DNA of 45,841 bases from Kiritimatiellia bacterium (GTDB lineage Bacteria; Verrucomicrobiota; Kiritimatiellia; RFP12; UBA1067), in NCBI GenBank assembly GCA_017650345.1, contig JAGCFB010000032.1, positions 1-45,841 on the forward strand, in the 5' to 3' direction. This document shows positions 17,792-25,400 of this stretch, in pieces (position 1 is the first letter of the stretch; every line of letters begins with the position of its first letter). The translations under genes and the position numbers were made by a program. Under the pieces are notes generated by a model that saw only the letters and a program-made list of their open reading frames with translations, ran no database searches and was not told the DNA's origin.

Positions 17792-18247
17792 ATGAAGAAC
17801 GCACTCGAGCTTCCGATGTCCGCGGAGAGCCTGATTCCGCACCGCGCGCCGATGGTCCTCATCGACGAGGTGGTCGCCTTCGACGCTGCCGCCTGCACGC
17901 TCTCCGCCGAGTTCGCCGCGCGCCGGGAGTGGAGCGAGAGCTGGGCGGCGATAGAGTACATGGCGCAGGCGTCCGCCGCGCTCGCGGGGGCGATGGACAT
18001 CGCCGAGGGGCGCGAGGGCGGACCGCGTCCGGGCTTCCTGCTCGGGACGCGCAGGCTGGAGCTGGACCTTCCGCGCTTCGAGCCAGGGAGGCGCTACACG
18101 GTCAACGTGACTCGGACCTTCGACGACACGGAGTCGGCCAGCTTCGACTGCGAGATAGCGGACGGGGACGCCGTCGTCGCGCGCGCAACGCTCAACGCCT
18201 ACCGTCCGCCGGACGCGTCCGCATTCCTCGATTCGAGCCGGAAGTGA
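17792..18247 (+). CDS. 3-hydroxyacyl-ACP dehydratase-like hotdog protein (ApeP-like)
   Basis: 151 residues with a single hotdog fold. The N-terminal LIPHRAPMVLIDEV is characteristic of FabZ/ApeP-type dehydratases and holds the likely catalytic histidine H17. The central helix AAIEYMAQASAALAG follows, and GFLLGTRRLELDLPRFEPG is the next conserved block. Such proteins dehydrate the 3-hydroxyacyl-ACP made after ketosynthase and ketoreductase action, fitting the gene 4 nt upstream. The ketoreductase would have to come from elsewhere. A TTG at 17780 in the same frame is an alternative start, but the ATG fits the family N-terminus. Confidence 0.78.
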   Translation: MKNALELPMSAESLIPHRAPMVLIDEVVAFDAAACTLSAEFAARREWSESWAAIEYMAQASAALAGAMDIAEGREGGPRPGFLLGTRRLELDLPRFEPGRRYTVNVTRTFDDTESASFDCEIADGDAVVARATLNAYRPPDASAFLDSSRK

Positions 18248-18309
18248 CGCGGAAGGTCGCCGGAAATCGCACATCGGCGCATCTTGCCCCGTTTTGGGAT
18301 ATTGATATT

Positions 18310-18318
18310 TGATATAAT
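18310..18318 (+). promoter_or_regulatory. lpxK extended -10, probably leaderless
   Basis: TGATATAAT. The hexamer ends 8 nt before a GTG (18327) in frame with LpxK. If the ATG at 18351 is used instead, the leader is about 25 nt with a weak GAGCGGG site. Confidence 0.6.
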
Positions 18319-18326
18319 ATCCGTTT

Positions 18327-19499
18327 GTGAGAAAAGCGAGACAGAGCGGGATGGAGCGGCTGGAGAACCGGCTTGTGCAGCTCATCCAGGAAAAGGGCGC
18401 GGACGAAAACCAGTCCGGCGGCGTCCGTTTCCTGCTTGGCTTCCTCAAGTGCCTCAGCTTCGTATTCTCCGCCGTCGTCGCGTTCCGCTACTTCCTTTAC
18501 AGGTCCGGCTTCCTGCGGCGCCATCCGCTCGGCATCCAGGTGATCTCCATCGGCAACGTGACGGCTGGCGGCACGGGAAAGACGCCCGTTACGGAGATAT
18601 TCGCGCGCACGCTCGCCGCGGAGGGGCGCAAGGTGGCGATCCTCTCGCGCGGCTACCGCCGCAAGGAGGCGCCGTGGTGGCAGAGGATGTTCACTCAGGT
18701 CATCGACCCGCCGCTCGTCGTGTCGGACGGGAAGCGCGTCCTCCTCGACTCCGCCACGGGCGGCGACGAGCCGTACATGCTCGCTTCGAACCTTCCGGGA
18801 GTGGCGGTCGTCGTCGATCGCGACCGCGTGAAGGCGGGGCGGTACGCGATCAAGCGGCTCGGGTGCGACACGATCATCCTCGACGACGGGTTCCAGTACC
18901 AGAAGCTGAAGCACTCCGTCGAGGTCGTCCTCGTAGATGCGACGAACCCGTTCGGCAACGGCAACATGCTTCCGCGCGGCGTCCTGCGCGAGCCGGCGCG
19001 GCACCTGAAGCGGGCGGACATCATATTCCTCACCAAGTGCCGCGGCGACACTGCGTCCGTCAAGGAGGAGATAAGGAAGTACAACGCCAAGGCGGAGATC
19101 GTCGAGTGCACGCACGCGCCGAAGGTGCTGAAGGACGTCTGGAGCCGTGAGGAGTTTCCGCTGGACTGGCTTTCGGGGAAGACGCTCTGCACGCTTTCGG
19201 GGATCGCCTCGCCTAAGGGGTTCGAGAACTCGCTGCGCCATCTCGGCGCGAAGGTCGTCTGGTGCGAGCGGTATGCGGACCACCACCGCTACGACTCCAG
19301 CGAGGTCCTCTACGCGCTGAACAGGACGGCGGACATGGGCGCGGACGCGCTCGTCACGACGGAGAAGGACGCCGTGCGCTTCCCGCGCTTCGAGACGGCG
19401 CCGGTGAAGTGCCTCTACCTCAGGATAGCGATCGAGATCCTGAAGGGCGGGGAGAGCTTCCGCGAGATCATCAACCGCATCTGCTTCAAGCCGACATGA
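18327..19499 (+). CDS. lpxK: Tetraacyldisaccharide 4'-kinase
   Basis: 390 residues from the GTG (382 from the ATG at 18351). LpxK phosphorylates the 4' position of the lipid A disaccharide at the membrane. The P-loop AGGTGKTP is at 80-87, preceded by ISIGNVT. ILSRGYRRK, GDEPYMLA, VVVDRDRV and DDGFQYQKLKH match the conserved LpxK blocks. An N-terminal hydrophobic helix (LLGFLKCLSFVFSAVVAFRY) provides membrane attachment. Roughly the first 30 residues are extra relative to many homologues. With waaA in the neighbouring operon, this confirms a lipid A pathway. The stop overlaps the ATG of the NusG-like gene. Confidence 0.92.
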   Translation: MRKARQSGMERLENRLVQLIQEKGADENQSGGVRFLLGFLKCLSFVFSAVVAFRYFLYRSGFLRRHPLGIQVISIGNVTAGGTGKTPVTEIFARTLAAEGRKVAILSRGYRRKEAPWWQRMFTQVIDPPLVVSDGKRVLLDSATGGDEPYMLASNLPGVAVVVDRDRVKAGRYAIKRLGCDTIILDDGFQYQKLKHSVEVVLVDATNPFGNGNMLPRGVLREPARHLKRADIIFLTKCRGDTASVKEEIRKYNAKAEIVECTHAPKVLKDVWSREEFPLDWLSGKTLCTLSGIASPKGFENSLRHLGAKVVWCERYADHHRYDSSEVLYALNRTADMGADALVTTEKDAVRFPRFETAPVKCLYLRIAIEILKGGESFREIINRICFKPT

Positions 19500-20014
19500 A
19501 GAGAATCTGGTACGTCCTCCATGTGAAGCCGCGCACGGAGAAGAAGGTTGTCGCGTACCTGGAGCGCTACGGATACTTCAGGCACCTGCCGACATACGTC
19601 AAGACGTACAAGAACAAGCAGCGGAGGAAGGTGCGCGTCGAGCTGCCGCTCTTCCCGGGCTACGTCTTCACGAGGCTCCTTCCCGAGGAGCGCGTCACGA
19701 TGCTCAAGACGAACCTCATCGTCGCCACGATCCTCGTGGAGCGTCCGCGCGTGATGATCCACCAGCTCAGGCAGATCAACCGCGCCTCGAAGAGCGACGC
19801 GCAGCTGAAGACGCTGGCGAAGACCTTCAAGGCGGGGGATTACGTGCGCGTGAAGTCGGGTCCGATGCGCGGCACCGAGGGCCATGTCATGTACGACGGC
19901 AAGAAGGCGACGCTGTGCCTCAACGTCGAGATACTGGGGGCGTCCGTCACCATGTCCGTCTCGCCGGACGACGTCGAGAGGATCGACCGGAAACGGTCCG
20001 CTCCGGGGGCCTAA
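19496..20014 (+). CDS. Specialised NusG/RfaH-family transcription elongation factor
   Basis: 172 residues. The NGN domain opens with WYVLHVKPRTEKKVVAYLER and contains LPLFPGYVFTRL (family PGYVF motif), which binds the clamp of RNA polymerase. The KOW domain is near the C-terminus: GDYVRVKSGPMRGTEGHV. A true NusG normally sits beside secE/rplK. This one is coupled by ATGA to lpxK in an envelope operon, as for RfaH, LoaP and UpxY paralogues that act on selected long operons. Immediately downstream is a promoter with a 300-nt structured leader, an attractive target. That link is inference from position only. Confidence 0.8.
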   Translation: MKRIWYVLHVKPRTEKKVVAYLERYGYFRHLPTYVKTYKNKQRRKVRVELPLFPGYVFTRLLPEERVTMLKTNLIVATILVERPRVMIHQLRQINRASKSDAQLKTLAKTFKAGDYVRVKSGPMRGTEGHVMYDGKKATLCLNVEILGASVTMSVSPDDVERIDRKRSAPGA

Positions 20015-20034
20015 AAAAAATAATCGGTACCCCC

Positions 20035-20063
20035 TTGCGCGCTTCCGGCGAATATGATACAAT
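20035..20063 (+). promoter_or_regulatory. Promoter of the leader RNA and secreted-protein gene
   Basis: TTGCGC (20035-20040), 17 bp, TACAAT (20058-20063), with a TGA extended -10 element. The predicted transcription start is about 20069-20071, giving a 5' leader of nearly 300 nt. Confidence 0.7.
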
Positions 20064-20069
20064 ATCCAC

Positions 20070-20366
20070 AACTTCGACTGATGGAAGGAGGTCTTCAGGC
20101 GTTAAGCCTGGCACCTAGGTTACACCAGGTGACAACGAATGTTGGCGACCGGAAGTTGGGCGAAGGTCTGTTCGGCGAAGGTGTGAAACTCAAACCGCCA
20201 ACGACGGGCTGAATGGCATGACATGTGTGTCGACCGTGCTCACGCGGGTACAACAAAGTGGGTCGGCAAGATACCGCCGGTAAAAAGGATCAACCGGGTA
20301 GCTCCGGTCAAGGCGAAGCGGGAATCCGACGAGCTGCGAGAAGAAGCAAAGGAAAAGAAAACAACA
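20070..20366 (+). ncRNA. Long structured 5' leader RNA of unknown class
   Basis: A 297-nt non-coding leader between a good promoter and the secreted-protein gene at 20367. Complementary segments visible by eye: CTGA/TCAG (20078-20081 with 20095-20098); CGTT/AACG (20100-20103 with 20134-20137), enclosing CCTGG/CCAGG (20107-20111 with 20125-20129); GTTGGC/GCCAAC (20141-20146 with 20197-20202), enclosing GACC/GGTC (20147-20150 with 20165-20168); CGACC/GGTCG (20231-20235 with 20261-20265); and ACCGG/CCGGT (20293-20297 with 20304-20308). A near-perfect 12-nt direct repeat, GGCGAAGGTCTG (20159) and GGCGAAGGTGTG (20174), has a 15-nt period. I do not recognise any known riboswitch, T-box or leader class. 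It is the only stretch over 300 nt without a gene. Confidence 0.5.
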
Positions 20367-21041
20367 ATGAAGAAGCTCATGATTGTTGCCGCTGTTGCGG
20401 CCATGACTGGTAGCGTCCTCGCGGGCAACTGCAAGGAAGATCCGCAGGATGTGGACTGCGCGACCGTGTTCACGGTGAAGTTCTCGGGCAAGACGACCGT
20501 CGAGATCAAGGACACCTACAAGACCGTCAAGAAGGTCAGCGGCAATGGCACGCTCTCGATCTCCGACTACGTGACCGAGGCTCTGACCGTCAAGCTCAAC
20601 GGCGAGAAGTATGATGTCGTCCTCACGGACGGCGAGGTCACCAAGTTCACGGTCTTCGGCAAGAAGCTCGAGACGGTTCTCGACGAGAACGCGATCAAGC
20701 CCGGCAAGCACTACACGCTCGAGTCCGACCTCGGCGTTGCTTTCGAGGGTCAGGATCTCTGGGACGTCAACGTCAACCAGGTCGCTTTCGGCAAGGCTGA
20801 CGCTTACATCACCAAGGAGACGACCACGAAGGCCGGCGCCTGCGGTGAGGACGAGACCACCCCTGGCTGCGAGCTCGTGCTCACGCCCAAGTCCTACAGC
20901 GGCTGGTTCACTGGCGACTTCCAGACCTGCCTTGACGAGTATGGCTTCGTGAACGACTGCGTCGAGTTCGACGCTGACGGCGCGACCTCCCTCATCGGCG
21001 GTACCTGGTCTGCCAAGTACAGCAAGAAGCTCTCCAAGTAA
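20367..21041 (+). CDS. Secreted protein of unknown function with C-terminal GTW-x2-KYSK-x-LS motif
   Basis: 224 residues, no recognised family. The signal peptide is clear (MKKLMIVAAVAAMTGSVLAG, cleavage after about residue 19). The mature part is beta-rich with Thr/Lys-rich strands and seven or eight cysteines, several in pairs (C-x8-C at the start, C-x6-C near the middle). It ends GTWSAKYSKKLSK. The same ending (GTWRIKYSKALS) occurs in the secreted protein at 26322, so both belong to one lineage-specific family. The start is fixed by the signal peptide; the frame is open 48 codons further upstream but that part overlaps the leader RNA. A purine-rich AGGAAAAG precedes the ATG. A strong terminator follows. 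Confidence 0.72.
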   Translation: MKKLMIVAAVAAMTGSVLAGNCKEDPQDVDCATVFTVKFSGKTTVEIKDTYKTVKKVSGNGTLSISDYVTEALTVKLNGEKYDVVLTDGEVTKFTVFGKKLETVLDENAIKPGKHYTLESDLGVAFEGQDLWDVNVNQVAFGKADAYITKETTTKAGACGEDETTPGCELVLTPKSYSGWFTGDFQTCLDEYGFVNDCVEFDADGATSLIGGTWSAKYSKKLSK

Positions 21042-21078
21042 GGGCTTTGGCTGATGGAAACATCGGCTAGCTAAAAAA

Positions 21079-21114
21079 GGGGGTGGCGGGGATTCCTCGC
21101 CGCCCCCTTTTTCT
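21079..21114 (+). terminator. Rho-independent terminator
   Basis: A 10-bp GC-rich stem (21079-21088 GGGGGTGGCG with 21098-21107 CGCCGCCCCC, one G-U pair), a 9-nt loop and a T-run from 21108. It ends the leader/secreted-protein transcription unit. It is the only convincing intrinsic terminator I found in the window. Confidence 0.9.
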
Positions 21115-21140
21115 TAAAAAAAATACAGAATACGGTAAAA

Positions 21141-22166
21141 ATGAAGCGTATAGCGGCCATAGTTGCGGCGATCATCGTCCCCACGCTCTGGGGCGAAGAA
21201 TCGGCCACGGACTCCGCTCCTGCTACGGAGAGGTCGGCTACGCTCATGGGGCGGAAGGTTACGCTGGAGAAGGACGGTTCGGACTTTGCGGATTCTCTTG
21301 GAGTGTCTTCCCGCAAGGCGAACGAAGCCAAGAAGGCGAATCCGACGCCGACGCACGAGCCGGACGACGTTTTCATCCGGATGAACGGCGAAGTGCTAAC
21401 TTGGGGGATGATCGACGAGTATTCGGACCTGGTTTTGAAGATTTCCCCCCTTACGCTCCCGCCGCAGGCGACCGTGGAGCAGATCAACCAGGTCATTGCC
21501 ATGTCCCGGAAGAAGCTGGCCGAGATGGCCGGCAACGAGTACATCAAGAACTGGATTCTCGTGCCCAGGGCGAAAGAGGCGGGCATAGTCGTTACGGACG
21601 CCGAGATCCTTCATGCCATTTCGAATTCCGTCAAAAAAATCAAGAAACAGTACAGAAACGAGGCGTTAAAGGTCAGCTTGGACCCTGAAAGCTACCTTTA
21701 CCGCAAGCAGGTCGGGTACCTTTACTCAAGGAAGTACGCGAAATTCCTCAATTCCCAGGAAATCGAGGTTTCGGACGAGGAAATCGCCGCCGCGGTCGCC
21801 GAAAGGGAGTCCGAGATCGCAAAGGCGAACGAATACAACGCGTCGCTCCTGCCGAAGATCCAGGGCATACTGGAAGACATCAAGTCCGAAAAGATAGACT
21901 TCGCCGACGCGGCGCTGGAGTATTCCGACTGCGGATCGAGCGTTGACGACGGAGTTTGGGGCGAATTCTACGCCAAAAAGTGCAAAATCCTCCAGCCGCT
22001 CAAGGATTTCGCGTTCGCCGCATCGACCAACGTGCTTAGCGACGTGATAGAGACGCCCTATTCGTACCACATCATGAAGGTTCTCGACCGTGGATACGGC
22101 GACGAGTCCGGTGATGAGGACGATGAAGACGACGACGACGATACGGACGAGGAGGCGGAAGAATGA
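21141..22166 (+). CDS. Periplasmic parvulin-type peptidyl-prolyl isomerase (SurA/PpiC-like)
   Basis: 341 residues. There is a signal peptide (IAAIVAAIIVPTLWG). Residues 75-215 form a helical SurA-like chaperone region (NGEVLTWGMIDEYSDLVLK, then IAMSRKKLAEMAGNEYIKNW). Residues about 225-315 look like a parvulin domain (DFADAALEYSDCGSSVDDGVWGEFY is the family S-D-x-x-S-x-x-x-G-G-x-L-G stretch in diverged form; SYHIMKVLDR is its end). A 25-residue Asp/Glu tail closes the protein. It probably folds outer-membrane or secreted proteins, fitting the secreted genes around it. No clear promoter or ribosome site is seen before the ATG. Base composition is visibly more AT-rich than neighbouring operons. 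Confidence 0.72.
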   Translation: MKRIAAIVAAIIVPTLWGEESATDSAPATERSATLMGRKVTLEKDGSDFADSLGVSSRKANEAKKANPTPTHEPDDVFIRMNGEVLTWGMIDEYSDLVLKISPLTLPPQATVEQINQVIAMSRKKLAEMAGNEYIKNWILVPRAKEAGIVVTDAEILHAISNSVKKIKKQYRNEALKVSLDPESYLYRKQVGYLYSRKYAKFLNSQEIEVSDEEIAAAVAERESEIAKANEYNASLLPKIQGILEDIKSEKIDFADAALEYSDCGSSVDDGVWGEFYAKKCKILQPLKDFAFAASTNVLSDVIETPYSYHIMKVLDRGYGDESGDEDDEDDDDDTDEEAEE

Positions 22167-22474
22167 AGCGTCTTTTCTACAGCGTCCTTGCCTTCCTTTC
22201 GCTAGCGGCGTTCGTCGCCGGGTGCGGACGCGAAGAGCAGCCAGAGCAGATTCAGGCGCCGACGCGGGTGAAGCTGGCGCACATCATGCTTGAAAAGGAG
22301 TCCGTGCCCGAGCCTCTCGACATCGAATCGGCGCGGAAGATCGTGATCGACCGCAAAAAACGCGAGCGTCTGCTCGAAATCGAGCGCGAAGAGCTTAAGA
22401 AGGCGATGGCGCAGGAGGACTTCCAGTGCGCCGTACCGGTGACTTTACTCAAAAAAAGGAAAGGCAGCAAATGA
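22163..22474 (+). CDS. Small lipoprotein
   Basis: 103 residues. The N-terminus is a lipoprotein signal with the lipobox FVAGC (lipidated Cys21). The following VKLAHIMLEKE resembles the first strand of a parvulin domain, but the remainder is a short charged helix (DRKKRERLLEIEREELKKAM) and no complete isomerase domain exists. It may be an accessory to, or a worn-down copy of, the parvulin upstream, with which it overlaps by 4 nt. Its stop overlaps the start of the large protein downstream, so the three are one translationally coupled unit. Confidence 0.65.
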   Translation: MKRLFYSVLAFLSLAAFVAGCGREEQPEQIQAPTRVKLAHIMLEKESVPEPLDIESARKIVIDRKKRERLLEIEREELKKAMAQEDFQCAVPVTLLKKRKGSK

Positions 22475-25400
22475 AAATCAAGAAAACAGGGTTCATTGCC
22501 GCGGCTCTCGCCTGTGTGGCGTCCGTCGCCTCGGCGGTCGTATCCGTGGAAATTGAGCACGACACAAGCGGTGTCCGTCCCGGATACTGGACTTCGGACT
22601 TTGAGGCCGCGAAGGCCCTCGCCGACGAAAAGCACATTCCGCTGCTTTCCTTCTGGGGATACGAGGACTGCGCGCACTGCGCGAAGATGAAGAGCAACGG
22701 ACTTTCCTCCGACATCTTCAAGAACTGGGTCAAGGAGCATCCGATCATCCTCGTCTATACCGAGGTTGACGACGCGACGCGCTACAAGGACACCCCCGTC
22801 AAGACGTTCACGAAGGGCAATCTTTCGGACTATCCCTTCATGCGCTGCTACTGGCAGAAGGCGGACGGGACGCTGGTCTCCAAGAACTTCAGCGGAAACA
22901 CCAAGCAGATGCCCTACACCCAGGGCGTGCTCGCCGAGCAGCTTGTCGGAACGCTCAACATGTATTTCGGATCGTGGGTTCCGACCCCGGACTACAACGG
23001 CGGCTACTTCACGGTGACGAACATGCCGAACGCCCGCCTCGAGGCGGTCGTCGGCAAGACGAAGACGGTCAGCATCCCGATGTACCGCACTGAGAAGTCC
23101 GTCGCCACCAACAAGCTCCAGGCCACCAGCAGCGCGATGGCCACCATCGTCTGGCCGGCGAACGTCCTTACGACGAGCTTCACCTACACGATTCCTGCGA
23201 ATGCGACCGCCGGCACCACGATTCCGCTCAAGCTCTATGCAGCAGACGGAAAGACCCTGAAGTCCACGAGCGCAATCAACATCGTTTCCGAGCCTGAGGT
23301 GTCTACGGCCAACCCCAAGTGGCTTGGCGAGAGCTTTGATTACGGCGAGTGGACTATGGACTACGACGCTGCAAAGAAGAAGAGCGGACTTGTCCTCGCT
23401 GAGTTTGGCGGCGCGCTTTGGTGCCCTAACTGCTTTGGCGCGGACGCCTCGCTGTTCAAGTCCGGCAGCCAGTTCTACGACTGGGCCAAACGCAACGACA
23501 TTTCCCTCGTCGTCTTCGACCAGGGCAGGAGCGACGGCAAGACGCCGGCCGGCACCGGCGAAGCGCGCCTTCTCACCTACGCTCCGGGCGGCTCCAAGGC
23601 GGCCAGCGGCGCGAGCTACCTCTCCCGCAAGGGCCTTGCCGCGACGGACACCGCGGTCCTAAACCGCATCGCGCAGACGACCAAGTACACCGTCCAGTGG
23701 AAGAAGCCCGACTCCACGGCCCCGCGCATGGCCAACCCGGAGATGGTCCTCGTCAAGAACGACAAGGTGATCGCCCGCTTCAACGCGTTCGAGGCGGCGG
23801 ACAAGACCTTCGACGTGACCGAGAACCTTGCGCGCCTCAACGCTCTCCTCGAGCTTGACGACGGCGACACGGACGACTTCTTCAAGACCGCGACCCAGAC
23901 GCTCGCCGTCGAGGCCAGCGCGAGCGGACAGCTCCAGATCAACAACACGAAGAAGTTCTACAAGCTGACCAACGTCCCCGCCGGAAAGGTCGTCTTCGGG
24001 GCGGCCGGCGTCGATGACGCGCAGGCCAAGGTCAAGCCGGTCCTCACCGTTTACGACGGCTCGCTCGACAAGGTTCTCGCTACGGGCGAGGGCGCGGTCG
24101 AGGTGACGTTCGCCAACGGAGCCAACAAGTACCTCAGCGTCTCCTACTTCACCGAGAACAAGAAGTACGGCACCAACAACCACATGAGGTACGCCGTGAC
24201 CTCGGCGGTCACGCTCGTCCCCTCGCAGACGAAGGCCACCTTCAAGACGACGAGCGGAAAGGTTTACATGACCGTCCTGAAGGGCGTCATGTACAAGCTC
24301 GACGGCTTCACCTCCTACACAGGCTTCACCAAGAATGCCGACGGAACGTACACGGCGACGGCGACCGCGAAGCTCGAGATGCGCGCCAACGCCGGCGCGA
24401 CGGTCTCGTACCAGATCTGGACGACCGGAACGGTCCAGTTCACCGCCTCCTCCGCGAAGAAGATGGAGTCCGACGGCTCCGGCACGGTCACCGTGACCCG
24501 CACCGGCGGATCGGCCGGAACGGCGTCCATCGCCGTCTCCGTTGACAAGGGCACCAGGTCCACCGGCCGCGTCAGCGTCTCGCCGGCGACCCTCACGTGG
24601 GCGGACGGCGACACCGCCGCAAAGACGGTGACGTACAAGATCACGCCCCAGGCGGCGGTCAACCCGGACGAGGTCTTCAACATCGCGCTCTCCGTCGTGT
24701 CCGGCTCCGCCGCGCTCGGCTCGCCCAGCAAGTTCGCGCTCACCGTGTCCGACACGGACGATCCGGTCCTTCCGTCCAGCACCTACACCGTGCGCCTCTA
24801 CAAGGGCATCCAGACGGCGCTCACGTACGCTGTCTCCAACATAAAGGAGAACGGACGCGTCACGGTCAATCGCGACGGCAACCTCCCCTCCGGCATGAAG
24901 CTCAACTTCTACGCCGGAACGAACCGCCTGATGCTTGAGGGCAAGCCGACCAAGGCCGGCACGTTCAAGTTCAACGTCAGCATCACCGAGTCGCGCTCCG
25001 CCGGCAAGGTGACGGGCAAGGCCACCGCCTTCACGGTCGTCGTGGCCGACGCCGCGTCGCTCAAGCCCGGAGACAAGGGCTACAACGCGATTCTCGCCAC
25101 CGGCACGACCGTCACCGGCATGGTGCCCGTTTACGGCAAGTGCGCCAGCGACACCGTCCTCGCCGGAACCGTCGAGCTTCGCGTCGCGAAGAACGGACGC
25201 GTCACGGCGAAGTTCGCCGGCGTCAACTCCGCCAAGGTGACGCTGACCGGAAACATCACGTCCATCGCGGACGACGGAACCGTCAACGCGACGCTCGCGA
25301 AGGGCGACACGACCATCACCGTCCAGCTCACCTCGGCCGGCAGGGCCGTCGTGAAGGTCACGAACGTCTCCTCGCCGTTCGGAACCGTGCTCAACAGCGA

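Noticed and set aside
20005..20034. GGGGG/CCCCC repeat after the NusG-like gene as a terminator
   Set aside because: A loop of 20 nt and only a 5-bp stem, with no T-run following; it also runs into the next -35 box.
20100..20140. attC-like integron recombination site (GTTAAGC and a complementary end)
   Set aside because: The core sites are in the wrong order for attC, no integrase or cassette array is present, and the sequence fits better as an RNA stem.
20223..20366. 48-codon N-terminal extension of the secreted protein at 20367
   Set aside because: The extension precedes an obvious signal peptide, has no ribosome site and lies in the structured leader.
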